Origin: Halorussus amylolyticus
GTDB taxonomy: Archaea > Halobacteriota > Halobacteria > Halobacteriales > Haladaptataceae
Assembly: GCF_004143485.2 (NCBI RefSeq)
Contig: NZ_ML974130.1
Span: 679,974-727,806, forward strand
Length of the DNA: 47,833 nucleotides
Direction: 5' to 3'
The position numbers and the translations under genes were made by a program. The notes beneath the pieces are model-generated. The model saw only the letters and a program-made list of their open reading frames with translations. It ran no database searches and was not told the DNA's origin. Each line of letters begins with the position of its first letter. The first letter of the stretch is position 1. Shown here piece by piece: positions 23,459-30,970 of this stretch.

Positions 23459-23979
23459 GAGTCGCCGTCACCGGCACGCCCGGAACGGGCAAGACTACGG
23501 CTATCGAGGCGCTCGTCGGCGACGAGCGCCTCGACCGCGACTTCGAAGTCGTCCACCTCAACGACCTGATTCGCGACGAAGACCTCTGGAACGAGCGCGA
23601 CGAGGACCGCGACAGTTTAGTGGCCGACCTTGAGGCGGTCCGCGAGCGACTCGCGGACCGCGGCGATTTGCTGGTCGAATCCCACCTCGCTCACCACCTC
23701 GACGCCGACCGGGTGGTCGTCCTCCGGTGTCACCCCGAGGAACTCGAACGCCGGCTCAGCGAGCGCGGCGAGTCCGAAGCGAAAGCGCGGGAAAACGCCG
23801 AAAGCGAAGCCCTCGACGTGATTCTCTCGGAGGCTGTAAGCGAACACGGCGTCGAGCGCGTCTACGAAATCGACACGACCGACCGCTCGCCCGACGCGGT
23901 GGCCGCCGACATCTCGGCGGTCCTCGCGGGCGAGCGCGAACCGAGCGCCGGGGACGTTGACTTCCTCGACTACCTATGA
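23455..23979 (+). CDS. Fap7/hCINAP-type adenylate kinase
   Basis: A small P-loop kinase of 174 aa that starts at the GTG overlapping the hisC stop (GTGA). MRVAVTGTPGTGKTT gives the Walker A motif. The core follows with EVVHLNDLIRDEDLW, LLVESHLAHHLDADRVVVLR and LERRLSERGESEAKAREN, the pattern of archaeal adenylate kinase AK6/Fap7. Fap7 homologues act in small-subunit ribosome maturation as well as AMP phosphorylation. The stop overlaps the next ATG (ATGA). Confidence 0.88.
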   Translation: MRVAVTGTPGTGKTTAIEALVGDERLDRDFEVVHLNDLIRDEDLWNERDEDRDSLVADLEAVRERLADRGDLLVESHLAHHLDADRVVVLRCHPEELERRLSERGESEAKARENAESEALDVILSEAVSEHGVERVYEIDTTDRSPDAVAADISAVLAGEREPSAGDVDFLDYL

Positions 23980-24584
23980 CCCTCGACCAACTCCGCCCGG
24001 TCGCCGACCGCCTGCTCGGGCCGTTCGTCTCGGCGTCGGTCCGACTCGGCGTGACCCCCGACGTGGTCAGCGTGGTCGCGTTCGTACTGGCCGGAGGCGC
24101 GGGCGGCGCGTTCTACCTCGGCGGCACCGACCCCATCTGGTATCTCGTCGGGGGGCTGCTCGTCTTTCTGAACGGGTGGCTCGACCTGCTCGACGGCGCG
24201 CTCGCGCGGGAACTCGGCACCGACTCGCTCGCGGGCGACCTGCTCGACCACGTGCTCGACAGATACGCCGACATCGTGATTATCGCGGGCCTCGCGGCTG
24301 GCGTGGGCCGATTCGCGCTCGGTCTCGCCGCCGTGACGGGCGTGCTAATGACCTCCTACCTCGGGACGCAGGCCCAAGCCGTCGGTCTCGACCGGGTGTA
24401 CGGCGGCCTGCTCGGCCGGGCCGACAGACTCGCGCTCATCGGCTTCACGGGCGCGCTCGCGTCGGTCGTGACCGCGACGCCCGCGGGTCTGTCGGTCGTC
24501 TCGTGGCTCCTCGTGGTGTTCGCGGTCGTGGGTCACGTCACGGCGCTCCAGCGGTTCTACTACTCGTGGCGGAGTCTCGCCTGA
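23976..24584 (+). CDS. CDP-alcohol phosphatidyltransferase
   Basis: An integral membrane enzyme of 202 aa that transfers an archaetidyl group from a CDP-lipid to an alcohol, making polar lipid head groups. The catalytic signature is intact: DLLDGALAREL...GDLLDHVLDRYADI matches D-G-x2-A-R-x8-G-x3-D-x3-D. About five to six hydrophobic helices follow. In haloarchaea it could make archaetidylinositol-phosphate, archaetidylserine or archaetidylglycerol-phosphate; sequence does not decide. Third gene of the hisC operon, overlapping its neighbour by four bases. Confidence 0.92.
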   Translation: MTLDQLRPVADRLLGPFVSASVRLGVTPDVVSVVAFVLAGGAGGAFYLGGTDPIWYLVGGLLVFLNGWLDLLDGALARELGTDSLAGDLLDHVLDRYADIVIIAGLAAGVGRFALGLAAVTGVLMTSYLGTQAQAVGLDRVYGGLLGRADRLALIGFTGALASVVTATPAGLSVVSWLLVVFAVVGHVTALQRFYYSWRSLA

Positions 24585-24672
24585 CGATTCGAGTTGTCTC
24601 ACGGAACAGTTCGATTCAGTTATCTTTTTCACCCTCTCTCTCGTTGAAACGAAGCACGGACGAGGACGTGCC

Positions 24673-24927
24673 ATGAGTAATGAAAGACCAGGTGAATCAG
24701 GAATCAACGTCGAACTCGAAGATATCCTTCCGGCCAACAGCCACCTCACGATGGACGAGTTCCTCGAAACGGCCGAGGAAGTCGATTCGCTGTTCGAACT
24801 GAGCAGGGAGACGCGACTGTCCCGAGAGAAGTGTCGCCGGATTCTCAAGTACTTCGAGCGGAGCGACGAAATCGAACAGGGGTTCGGCTACCTACGGTCG
24901 AAGCGCAACGACGACCGAATTCCGTAG
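24673..24927 (+). CDS. Small HTH-like haloarchaeal protein
   Basis: An 84-aa acidic protein. The second half (SLFELSRETRLSREKCRRIL, then KYFERSDEIEQGFGYLRS) looks like a helix-turn-helix with a short wing. The first half is mostly disordered until SHLTMDEFLETAEEVD. Its TATA-like box, TTATCTTTTTC around 24619-24629, sits ~45-54 bases before the ATG. No specific family assigned; a DNA-binding accessory role is plausible. Confidence 0.6.
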   Translation: MSNERPGESGINVELEDILPANSHLTMDEFLETAEEVDSLFELSRETRLSREKCRRILKYFERSDEIEQGFGYLRSKRNDDRIP

Positions 24928-24971
24928 GAATCGACCCGAAACGCGGTGTCGGGACGCCGCTCGCGGCGTGT

Positions 24972-24979
24972 CATTTAAG
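24972..24979 (+). promoter_or_regulatory. TATA-like box of the MBF1 gene
   Basis: CATTTAAG lies 25-32 bases before the ATG at 25004, which supports that start over the upstream in-frame start at 24968. Confidence 0.5.
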
Positions 24980-25003
24980 AGCGGGGACAGACTACCTCCG
25001 GGT

Positions 25004-25534
25004 ATGGTTCAGTGTGAGATGTGCGGTGCCGAGACGGGGTCGCCCACGACCATCAAGGTCGAGGGTGCCGAGTTGGAAGTTTGTGACAACTGTGCCGACT
25101 TCGGAACCGAGGTCAAGACCCAAGACGCCGGGTCCACGTCCACGAAATACTCGACTTCGTCGTCGTCGAGTTCGAGTTCCGGGTCGGGCGCGACGGGTTC
25201 GTCGGGCGCGTCGAGTTCCTCGCGGTCGCGGCGCTCGGACATGTTCGACGACATGGACGAAATCGCCCAGGACTACGACGACCGGATTCGGAACGCGCGT
25301 GAGGCCGCCGACCTGAGTCAGGAGGACCTCGCCAAAAGCCTCAGCGAGAAGGCGAGCCTCATCCGGAAACTCGAACAGGGGAGCATGCTCCCGAGCGACG
25401 AGGTCCGCAAGAAACTCGAAAGCAAACTCGACATCACGCTGACCGAGGGTGGCTCCGCCGACGACGAGGAGTGGAGCGGCGGCAACTCCACCGGGAGTTA
25501 CACTCTCGGCGACGTGGTGAAGCGCAAGGACTGA
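25004..25534 (+). CDS. Multiprotein bridging factor 1 (aMBF1)
   Basis: Archaeal MBF1, 176 aa. The N-terminal zinc ribbon has MVQCEMCGAETGSP and VCDNCADFG, four cysteines. A Ser-rich linker (~43-75) follows, then an XRE/Cro-type HTH with DYDDRIRNAREAADLSQEDL, AKSLSEKASLIRKLEQGSM and KLESKLDITL (residues ~90-155). In archaea this protein associates with the ribosome or the basal transcription machinery; in eukaryotes it bridges activators and TBP. Full length. Confidence 0.94.
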   Translation: MVQCEMCGAETGSPTTIKVEGAELEVCDNCADFGTEVKTQDAGSTSTKYSTSSSSSSSSGSGATGSSGASSSSRSRRSDMFDDMDEIAQDYDDRIRNAREAADLSQEDLAKSLSEKASLIRKLEQGSMLPSDEVRKKLESKLDITLTEGGSADDEEWSGGNSTGSYTLGDVVKRKD

Positions 25535-25577
25535 CTCCTCGTGACTGCCGAGCAGTAACGAGTCACGGCAATCGCTA

Positions 25578-25952
25578 TCACTCGATGTCGGCGTCTTCGG
25601 ACGCCCCCGTCTCGATTTTTGCCACCGCGTTCAGAAACGTCGCCAGGTCGCCGTTGCTTCGATAGGCCACCGTCCGCGCGCCGGGGTCGTACGCGACGAG
25701 GTTCGCGTCGGCGAGTTTCGGGAGGTGTTGGTGACGGAGCGCCGCGGCGACTCTGGCGGGGTCGTCGTTCCATACGTCGAGTTCGGTCGCGGCGAGTCGC
25801 TCGGCGAGCGACTCGACCGCGACTCGCTCGTCGGTGTCCGAGAGGAGATAGAGGAGTCGCCTCCGATACTCGTGGGACAGCGAGTCGAAGAGGACGTCGA
25901 GCGATGCGTCAGTCAGGGTGCCATTGCTACCGAGAGTATTGTCGTTACGCAT
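25578..25952 (-). CDS. DUF7344-type winged-helix protein
   Basis: A 124-aa haloarchaeal regulator-like protein. The signature ASLDVLFDSLSHEYRRRLLY, followed by LLSDTDERVAVESLAERL, is the usual opening of this winged-helix group. ALRHQHLPKLADANLVAYDP is the recognition and wing region, and the C-terminus is acidic. I start at the ATG at 25952 rather than the GTG at 25955. Targets unknown. It is separated from the HTH-10 gene upstream (start 26700) and both are on the minus strand, which may reflect joint regulation. Confidence 0.75.
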   Translation of the reverse strand: MRNDNTLGSNGTLTDASLDVLFDSLSHEYRRRLLYLLSDTDERVAVESLAERLAATELDVWNDDPARVAAALRHQHLPKLADANLVAYDPGARTVAYRSNGDLATFLNAVAKIETGASEDADIE

Positions 25953-26034
25953 CACATTTACCGAGTAACAAATGGACCGGCACGCTCATACCCGTTTAGC
26001 TTGGTGTGCGAGGGTGCGCGTGCTGGCCGTCGTC

Positions 26035-26700
26035 TCATTCGGCGGCCACGTCGCTCTCGTCGAGCATGAGCGAATTTTCGACGAGCGTGGTTATCGCGCG
26101 CCGGAGTCGCTCGGTCAGGGCCTGGTCGGAGATGTCGAGCATGTCGGCGACTTCGACGGTCGAGCGGCCCCGCGGAATCTCGTAGTAGCCCTCCCGGACC
26201 GCGAGCAAGAGCGCTTCGCGCTGGCGCGCGGTCAGCCCGTACCACGGTCCGGCGTCCGGTTTGGTGGGATTGTAAATCCGTCGCAGGTCGAGCGAGATGT
26301 GGGCGGCCGCGCAGTGTTGTTTGAACCCCGCGAGCGCGTCGTGCGACGGAAATCTGAGTTCGAACTCCCAGAACGACGACGTGCCGGTCGCGGCGAGTAT
26401 CTGGCCCTGTTGGTCCATCACCCCTTCCAACACGAGGTCACGTTCGAGCGTCCAGTCGAGCGCGTAGAGAGTCCGGCCCTCCACCGTATCGACTTCCGTG
26501 AGATTCTCGACGCTCGGGTGGTCTTGTACGCTCTCCTCGAAGTCGGCGCGGTCGGCCTCGTATACCCAGAAGAACGGAACCGCCTTCTCGCCGGCCGGAA
26601 CCATCGTTTCGAGTTCGACCGTCGTGGTCCCGACCACCTCCAGTACCCTCCCCAGTTCGAAATCCCCGGCCGGAATCCGGAGTTCAGCAATCACACTCAT
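26035..26700 (-). CDS. HTH-10 (bacterio-opsin activator-type) regulator
   Basis: A 221-aa regulator. The N-terminal sensory part starts MSVIAELRIPAGDFELGRVL and has VPFFWVYEADRADFEESV. The C-terminal HTH-10 domain contains YGLTARQREALLLAVREGYY and VADMLDISDQALTERLRRAI. Cytosolic homologues respond to redox, stress or metabolite signals. The ORF opens upstream at 26802, but the domain begins at MSVIAEL, so the ATG at 26700 is used. A paralogue with the same opening lies at 47.1-47.7 kb. Confidence 0.9.
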   Translation of the reverse strand: MSVIAELRIPAGDFELGRVLEVVGTTTVELETMVPAGEKAVPFFWVYEADRADFEESVQDHPSVENLTEVDTVEGRTLYALDWTLERDLVLEGVMDQQGQILAATGTSSFWEFELRFPSHDALAGFKQHCAAAHISLDLRRIYNPTKPDAGPWYGLTARQREALLLAVREGYYEIPRGRSTVEVADMLDISDQALTERLRRAITTLVENSLMLDESDVAAE

Positions 26701-26751
26701 AGTAGTCTTCGTACGACTTGGTAGACAATGCACGAACAAAGCAGGTGGGCT

Positions 26752-26765
26752 TGGTGTACCAAGTA
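26752..26765. promoter_or_regulatory. Possible operator dyad upstream of the HTH-10 gene
   Basis: CTTGGT-GT-ACCAAG is a perfect 6-bp dyad about 50-65 bases upstream of the ATG at 26700. A site for an autoregulating HTH-10 protein is possible; short dyads also occur by chance. Confidence 0.25.
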
Positions 26766-26898
26766 AAATGGCTGATTTAGCTCGAAAGTGCGTCCGAATC
26801 ACGACACTGAAGGCCCGTCCCCCACCGGATACAGACTACCCTGGTATACCATGCAAAAACTCCGAAATCAGCACCAGATACTTAAGCCTACGGCCCCC

Positions 26899-26907
26899 TT
26901 TATAAAC
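26899..26907 (+). promoter_or_regulatory. TATA-like box with unusual spacing to the 27037 gene
   Basis: TTTATAAAC is a strong TATA match, but the next supported start (ATG 27037) is 130 bases away, whereas most genes here have their box at -25 to -33. The transcript would carry a leader of about 105-110 bases. A second TA-rich stretch (ATACTTAAG) lies just upstream. Confidence 0.4.
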
Positions 26908-27036
26908 AGAAACGGCGATTCCGAATCGCGAAGTTGCCTCGGCATTACCCTGTGGGTGAACTGGCGTCCCCTTTGTACTGTGGCGTATTCGCTTGGCCTC
27001 CGCGAGTCGCTCGTTTCGACGGCCGAAGGGGACACC

Positions 27037-27234
27037 ATGACCACGAATTCAGACGACGTTACGACCGAACAGATGTTCGAAAAAGCGCTCGAAGCGCTCT
27101 TCCGGACAGCACACGAAAACGACGTTCCCGTCCGAGGCGGATGGGAACTCCGCAACGGCGACGGCACTCCCGACTGGGACGTGGTCGTCACGGTGGTCGA
27201 GAAACCGCCTCCGGCGACCGACGACGAGGACTGA
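27037..27234 (+). CDS. Small acidic haloarchaeal protein
   Basis: A 65-aa protein that reads MTTNSDDVTTEQMFEKALEA at its start and has VRGGWELRNGDGTPDWDVVV near its end. A weak GGGG lies before the ATG. Pattern and codon bias suit a small conserved haloarchaeal protein of unknown function. The upstream in-frame codons (from 26788) do not look coding. Confidence 0.6.
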   Translation: MTTNSDDVTTEQMFEKALEALFRTAHENDVPVRGGWELRNGDGTPDWDVVVTVVEKPPPATDDED

Positions 27235-27270
27235 CTTCGAGCGGACTCGCAACGGCTTCCGGTCTCGCAA

Positions 27271-27278
27271 TCTATTAG
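27271..27278 (+). promoter_or_regulatory. TATA-like box of tpiA
   Basis: TCTATTAG lies 25-32 bases before the tpiA ATG. Confidence 0.5.
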
Positions 27279-27302
27279 TCGCGCCCGGCGGACGATTCGA
27301 AC

Positions 27303-27947
27303 ATGCAAACCGTCGTCAATCTCAAAGCCTACCCGTGCGACCCGGTCGAAATCGCGACGGCCGCCCGCGACGTGGCCGACGAGTCGGGCGTCCCGATTGC
27401 GGTCGCGCCGCAGGCCGCCCACCTCCGGGCGGTCGCCGACACCGGCGTCGAGACGTGGGCACAGCACGTCAGCCCGGTCGAACACGGGAGCCACACCGGT
27501 TCGACGCTCGCGGAGGCCGCGGCCGACGCGGGCGCGACCGGAACCCTGCTGAACCACTCCGAGCGCCGCCTGAAGCTCGCGGACATCGACGCCGCGCTCG
27601 CCGCGGCCGAGCGCGCAGGTCTCGAAACGTGCGCCTGTGCGAACAACCCCGACCAAATCGCGGCGGTCGCCGCGCTCGGTCCGGACGCGGTCGCGGTCGA
27701 ACCCCCGGAACTCATCGGCACGGGCACTCCGGTCAGTCAGGCCGACCCCGACGTCGTGACCGACGCGGTGGCGGCCGCCGAGTCGGTGGACGACTCGGTG
27801 GCGGTCTACTGCGGCGCTGGCATCTCGACCGGCGAGGACTTGACCTCGGCCCAGGATTTGGGTGCGGAGGGCGTCCTGCTGGCGAGCGGCGTGGCGAAGG
27901 CCGACGACCCCAAGGCGGCGCTGGAGAATCTGGTCGCGCCGTTGTAG
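27303..27947 (+). CDS. tpiA: Triosephosphate isomerase
   Basis: Archaeal-type triosephosphate isomerase of 214 aa, shorter than bacterial enzymes (~250), as is usual in archaea. It interconverts glyceraldehyde-3-phosphate and dihydroxyacetone phosphate in glycolysis/gluconeogenesis. Catalytic residues are in place: Asn6 and Lys8 in VVNLKAYP, His85 in LLNHSERR and Glu133 in [11 protein letters not shown]. The phosphate loop GAGISTGED and SGVAKADDP are also clear. Monocistronic with its own TATA box. Confidence 0.96.
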   Translation: MQTVVNLKAYPCDPVEIATAARDVADESGVPIAVAPQAAHLRAVADTGVETWAQHVSPVEHGSHTGSTLAEAAADAGATGTLLNHSERRLKLADIDAALAAAERAGLETCACANNPDQIAAVAALGPDAVAVEPPELIGTGTPVSQADPDVVTDAVAAAESVDDSVAVYCGAGISTGEDLTSAQDLGAEGVLLASGVAKADDPKAALENLVAPL

Positions 27948-28014
27948 ATTTAGCGACGGACGGACGCGATTTTGAGACCGAATTCGACTCCGGGTGGAAG
28001 AATCCGCCGGGAAC

Positions 28015-29142
28015 TCAGACCCCGAACGTCGCCCGGAGCATGTCGCGCGTTCCGGGACCGAGTCCGACCGCCACGATTGCGATGAGCAACAGAATCGCGT
28101 AGCGCGGACTCTCCTCGAAAATCTGCTCGTCGAACACCCAGACGACGAACACCGCGGCGACGATTTTCACGAGCAGGAACGGCCACGCCGTCCCGATGAA
28201 GTGTTGGACCGCCTCGGGGAACTGCTCGCCCACCTGTACTAACGCCCGGTTGACCGGGTGCTTCGGCACGAGGTCGGCGGGCAGGCCGAGTTCGGTCGCC
28301 CAGTCGAGACCCACGACGTTGGCCACGCCGTCCACGAGATGCGCCCAGAGGACGACGATGCCCATCGCTCGCGTGCCGCGGTTGATTTCGGGCGCGTAGC
28401 GCTCGACGGTCCACCAAATCAGCACGGCGAGTACGGTCGAGGCCGCGAGGACGACCCCCGCAATCTGCGGGTAGAACTCGACGTACTCGGTCGTGTACGC
28501 GAGGAACCCCAGATAGCCGAGAATCGCGGCCAACAGCGCGGTTCCGATGGCCGCCACCGGGTACGTGTAGCTCGACACCCGGCCGGAATCGGCGAGTCTG
28601 ACGCTCACCACGAGCGCGACCAGCGTAATCGCAAACATCGTGAAGTAGATGACCGGGCTGATGATGAGCGTGTTCCACGGGAACGTGATGGCGGCTTCGG
28701 CGGCCGAGAGGCCGTCGAAGGCGTCCTCGACCACGCGGAGCGCGCCGCCGACCAGCATGTAGGGAAACAGCGCGTAGAACAGCCCGCGGTCTTGGCCCAC
28801 GTCGAGTCGGCGGAGGAGGAACACGACGCCGACCAGCGCGAGCAGGAGCGTGAGCGCGTAGCCGATTTCGGAGACGACGGTGTAGCCGGGGTACGCGACC
28901 GGTTCGGCCGCGGCCTGACACGCCGCGGTGTCGTAGAGGTACGTCGTCGAACCGTCGGCGTAGACCGCACACGTCGCGCTCTTGGCGTCGGCCAACACGG
29001 GACCCCAGAAGTAGTGCCAGATGAAACCGTAGTAGACTCGGTCGGGGAACACGAGCGCACCGCCGACCAGCGCGGCCAGCAGCGCCACGACCGTCCCGCC
29101 CCACAGGCGCTCGGGGTCCATACTCTCGACTGCGGTGCTCAT
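28015..29142 (-). CDS. DUF63 family membrane protein
   Basis: A polytopic membrane protein of 375 aa with roughly nine or ten hydrophobic helices. The N-terminus ([20 protein letters not shown]), [27 protein letters not shown] and [20 protein letters not shown] match the archaeal DUF63 family. A central [11 protein letters not shown] loop and [20 protein letters not shown] follow. No biochemical function is established; a transport or lipid role is a guess. It converges with tpiA. Confidence 0.88.
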   Translation of the reverse strand: MSTAVESMDPERLWGGTVVALLAALVGGALVFPDRVYYGFIWHYFWGPVLADAKSATCAVYADGSTTYLYDTAACQAAAEPVAYPGYTVVSEIGYALTLLLALVGVVFLLRRLDVGQDRGLFYALFPYMLVGGALRVVEDAFDGLSAAEAAITFPWNTLIISPVIYFTMFAITLVALVVSVRLADSGRVSSYTYPVAAIGTALLAAILGYLGFLAYTTEYVEFYPQIAGVVLAASTVLAVLIWWTVERYAPEINRGTRAMGIVVLWAHLVDGVANVVGLDWATELGLPADLVPKHPVNRALVQVGEQFPEAVQHFIGTAWPFLLVKIVAAVFVVWVFDEQIFEESPRYAILLLIAIVAVGLGPGTRDMLRATFGV

Positions 29143-29258
29143 ACCTTACGTGGTGTAACCGGGCGGTTTTACGGTTCCGGTATCGGTCGGAATCCCCGCC
29201 GAAATCGAGGCTGGCGCGCGCGAGGTTCCGTGCCCCTGCGGTCGCCGTCGAACGACGG

Positions 29259-29717
29259 TCACTTGACTTCGATGGGGAGTTCCTGCGTCTCGTACGACGT
29301 TCCGAGAATGACCATCGTTTGAGACCGCGCGAATCCGTCCATCTGCGCGACGTTCTCGAACATCAGCTTTCGAAGTCGGTCCGCGTCCTCGGCGTACACT
29401 TTCATCATCACGTCCCACGACCCGGTCGTGAGGTGGACCTCCTGAACGCCCGGGATGTCCCTGAGTCGGTCGAGCGTGTCCTGTTCCTGTCCCTGCTCGA
29501 CCTGCAGACCCACGACTGCGGAGATGTCGTAATCGAGCATCTTCGGGTCGACCTTCGCGTGATAGCCCTCGATAACGCCAGCGTCTTCCATCCGGTTGAC
29601 GCGGTCGTGAACGGTCGCGCTCGACATATTAATTCGACGCGCAATCTCGCTAAACGGGGTCCTCGCGTCCTCTTGGAGCGCTTCGATAATCGCGTAGTCG
29701 GTCTCATCGAGTTCCAT
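29259..29717 (-). CDS. Lrp/AsnC-family transcription regulator
   Basis: A 152-aa feast/famine regulator. The N-terminal winged helix has MELDETDYAIIEALQEDART, FSEIARRINMSSATVHDRVN and RMEDAGVIEGYHAKVDPK. The C-terminal AsnC ligand domain has ISAVVGLQVEQGQEQ and GSWDVMMKVYAEDADRLRKL. These proteins bind amino acids and form octamers or higher complexes. Start at the ATG at 29717: TATATAGG on the minus strand (29741-29750 region) is correctly spaced; the GTG/ATG codons at 29729 are less well placed. Confidence 0.93.
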   Translation of the reverse strand: MELDETDYAIIEALQEDARTPFSEIARRINMSSATVHDRVNRMEDAGVIEGYHAKVDPKMLDYDISAVVGLQVEQGQEQDTLDRLRDIPGVQEVHLTTGSWDVMMKVYAEDADRLRKLMFENVAQMDGFARSQTMVILGTSYETQELPIEVK

Positions 29718-29788
29718 ACCTAACATCAAATTCTTTCAGCCTATATATCCTTAGAATTCACCTCGACGGGGTCGGGGGTTTCTGTCCC

Positions 29789-30583
29789 TTACTTCCCGAC
29801 GCTTTTCGCGGTGGCTAACAGTTCGTCGTGCGCTTCGCCGTTGGACGCGACGAGTCCCTCGCTGTCGTGTCGCCAGCGATTTCCGTCGAGGTCGGTCACG
29901 ACGCCACCGGCCTGCCGGACCATGTAGACGCCAGCGACCGAGTCCCACGGATTTGGTGCGACGTTGGTCACGGTGCCCTCCAGCGCCCCGGAAGCCACCA
30001 TCGAGAGGGTTATCTGCGCGCATCCGAATCGGCGCATGTCGCCGAATCGCTCGACGATTTCCCGGCAGATGTCGGCGTACTCGTCGCGGTGGTCGAAGTC
30101 CCACCAGATGGTCGGTGCGACCGTGAACGTCTCGGGGTCGGTGCGGTCGCTGACCGACACCGGTTCGCCGCCGAGTCGTGTGCCCGTCGAGTCCGCGACG
30201 TAGGTGTCGCCGAGTGCAGGACAGACGTTCGCGGCTGCGATGGGTTCGCCGTCCCGGACCGCCGCCACGCTCGTCGTCCACATCGGAATCGACCGGATGT
30301 AGTTGTTCGTCCCGTCGATAGGGTCGATTACCCACGCGTCGCCGGTCTCGGGCACCGCCTTGCGTTCGTCCTCCTCCTCGCCGACGATTGCGTCGTCGGG
30401 GAACTTCTCGGTCACCACCTCGATGACCCGGCGCTGGGCCGCCCGGTCGGCCTCGGTCACCACGTCGGTCTTGCCGGACTTCGTCTCCACGTCGATGCCC
30501 TGTCGAAAGTGGGCGGCCGCGACTTCGCTCCCGGCGGCCGCCGCGCGCTGGACCACCGCGAGACGGTCGGCGTCGTTGCTCAT
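29789..30583 (-). CDS. Inositol monophosphatase family phosphatase
   Basis: A Mg-dependent phosphatase of 264 aa. Metal-site motifs: TEADRAAQ, VGEEEDE (residues ~67-73), IDPIDGTNNY (86-95) and NPWDSVAGVYMVRQAGG with the second WD-x2-AG. In archaea such enzymes hydrolyse inositol-1-phosphate or fructose-1,6-bisphosphate; the choice cannot be made here. Start at the ATG at 30583 (MSNDADRLAVVQ), because the frame upstream to 30703 does not look coding. It is upstream of, and on the same strand as, the Lrp gene. Confidence 0.9.
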   Translation of the reverse strand: MSNDADRLAVVQRAAAAGSEVAAAHFRQGIDVETKSGKTDVVTEADRAAQRRVIEVVTEKFPDDAIVGEEEDERKAVPETGDAWVIDPIDGTNNYIRSIPMWTTSVAAVRDGEPIAAANVCPALGDTYVADSTGTRLGGEPVSVSDRTDPETFTVAPTIWWDFDHRDEYADICREIVERFGDMRRFGCAQITLSMVASGALEGTVTNVAPNPWDSVAGVYMVRQAGGVVTDLDGNRWRHDSEGLVASNGEAHDELLATAKSVGK

Positions 30584-30689
30584 GTCGCGCCAGTGGGGTG
30601 TGAACAGAAAAGGGTTGTCGATTCGAGTAGCAGTCCCCGACCGCCAAACGCAGGATATTAAAGCGATTCGCTCTAACTCACGGTCGCGT

Positions 30690-30774
30690 GCGAGGGTAGC
30701 CAAGCTAGGCCAACGGCGGCGGACTCAAGATCCGCTCCCGTAGGGGTCCAAGGGTTCGAATCCCTTCCCTCGCA
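30690..30774 (+). tRNA. tRNA-Leu (CAA)
   Basis: A type II tRNA of 85 nt. The acceptor stem is GCGAGGG / CCCTCGC with discriminator A. The anticodon stem-loop is GCGGA-CTCAAGA-TCCGC, so the anticodon is CAA. It has a long variable arm (CTCCCGTAGGGGTC) and a T-arm with GGGTTCGAATCCC. The long variable arm plus A73 identify leucine. No intron, and CCA is not encoded. Confidence 0.95.
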
Positions 30775-30780
30775 CTCACC

Positions 30781-30858
30781 GCGTGGCTCTGCCACGCAGA
30801 ACGGCGCGGCCAACCGCGCCAAACGAGTGCGGGAAGACCGCTTCGGAGCGCTCTTCCC
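30781..30858 (+). other. Three-hairpin tail after tRNA-Leu
   Basis: Immediately 3' of the tRNA are three stem-loops: GCGTGGC-TCT-GCCACGC (30781-30797), GGCGCGG-CCAA-CCGCGCC (30803-30820), and GGGAAGA paired with TCTTCCC (30831-30858) with an inner CGC/GCG helix. Termination or 3' processing of the precursor is the simple reading. No protein gene is seen to 30970. Confidence 0.5.
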
Positions 30859-30939
30859 CTCGCAAATTCTGACGCGACGTTACGTTCGGAGACGGTTCAC
30901 TCGTAGTTTCTTCGGTCATCCGCCAGCAAGAAATCCAAA

Positions 30940-30948
30940 ATTTTAACA
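30940..30948 (+). promoter_or_regulatory. TATA-like box of the S9 peptidase gene
   Basis: ATTTTAACA lies 23-31 bases before the ATG at 30971. Confidence 0.5.
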
Positions 30949-30970
30949 AATCAGACAGGAGTTAGTTCGT

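Noticed and set aside
25537-25566. Imperfect dyad between MBF1 and the DUF7344-type gene
   Set aside because: It pairs only in short, interrupted pieces (CGTGACT with AGTCACG) and is too weak to call a terminator.
30851-30866. TTCCCCTCGCA as an attachment-site copy of the tRNA-Leu end
   Set aside because: The match is about 11 bases with one indel, and no integrase or island lies between. Kept only as a low-level note.
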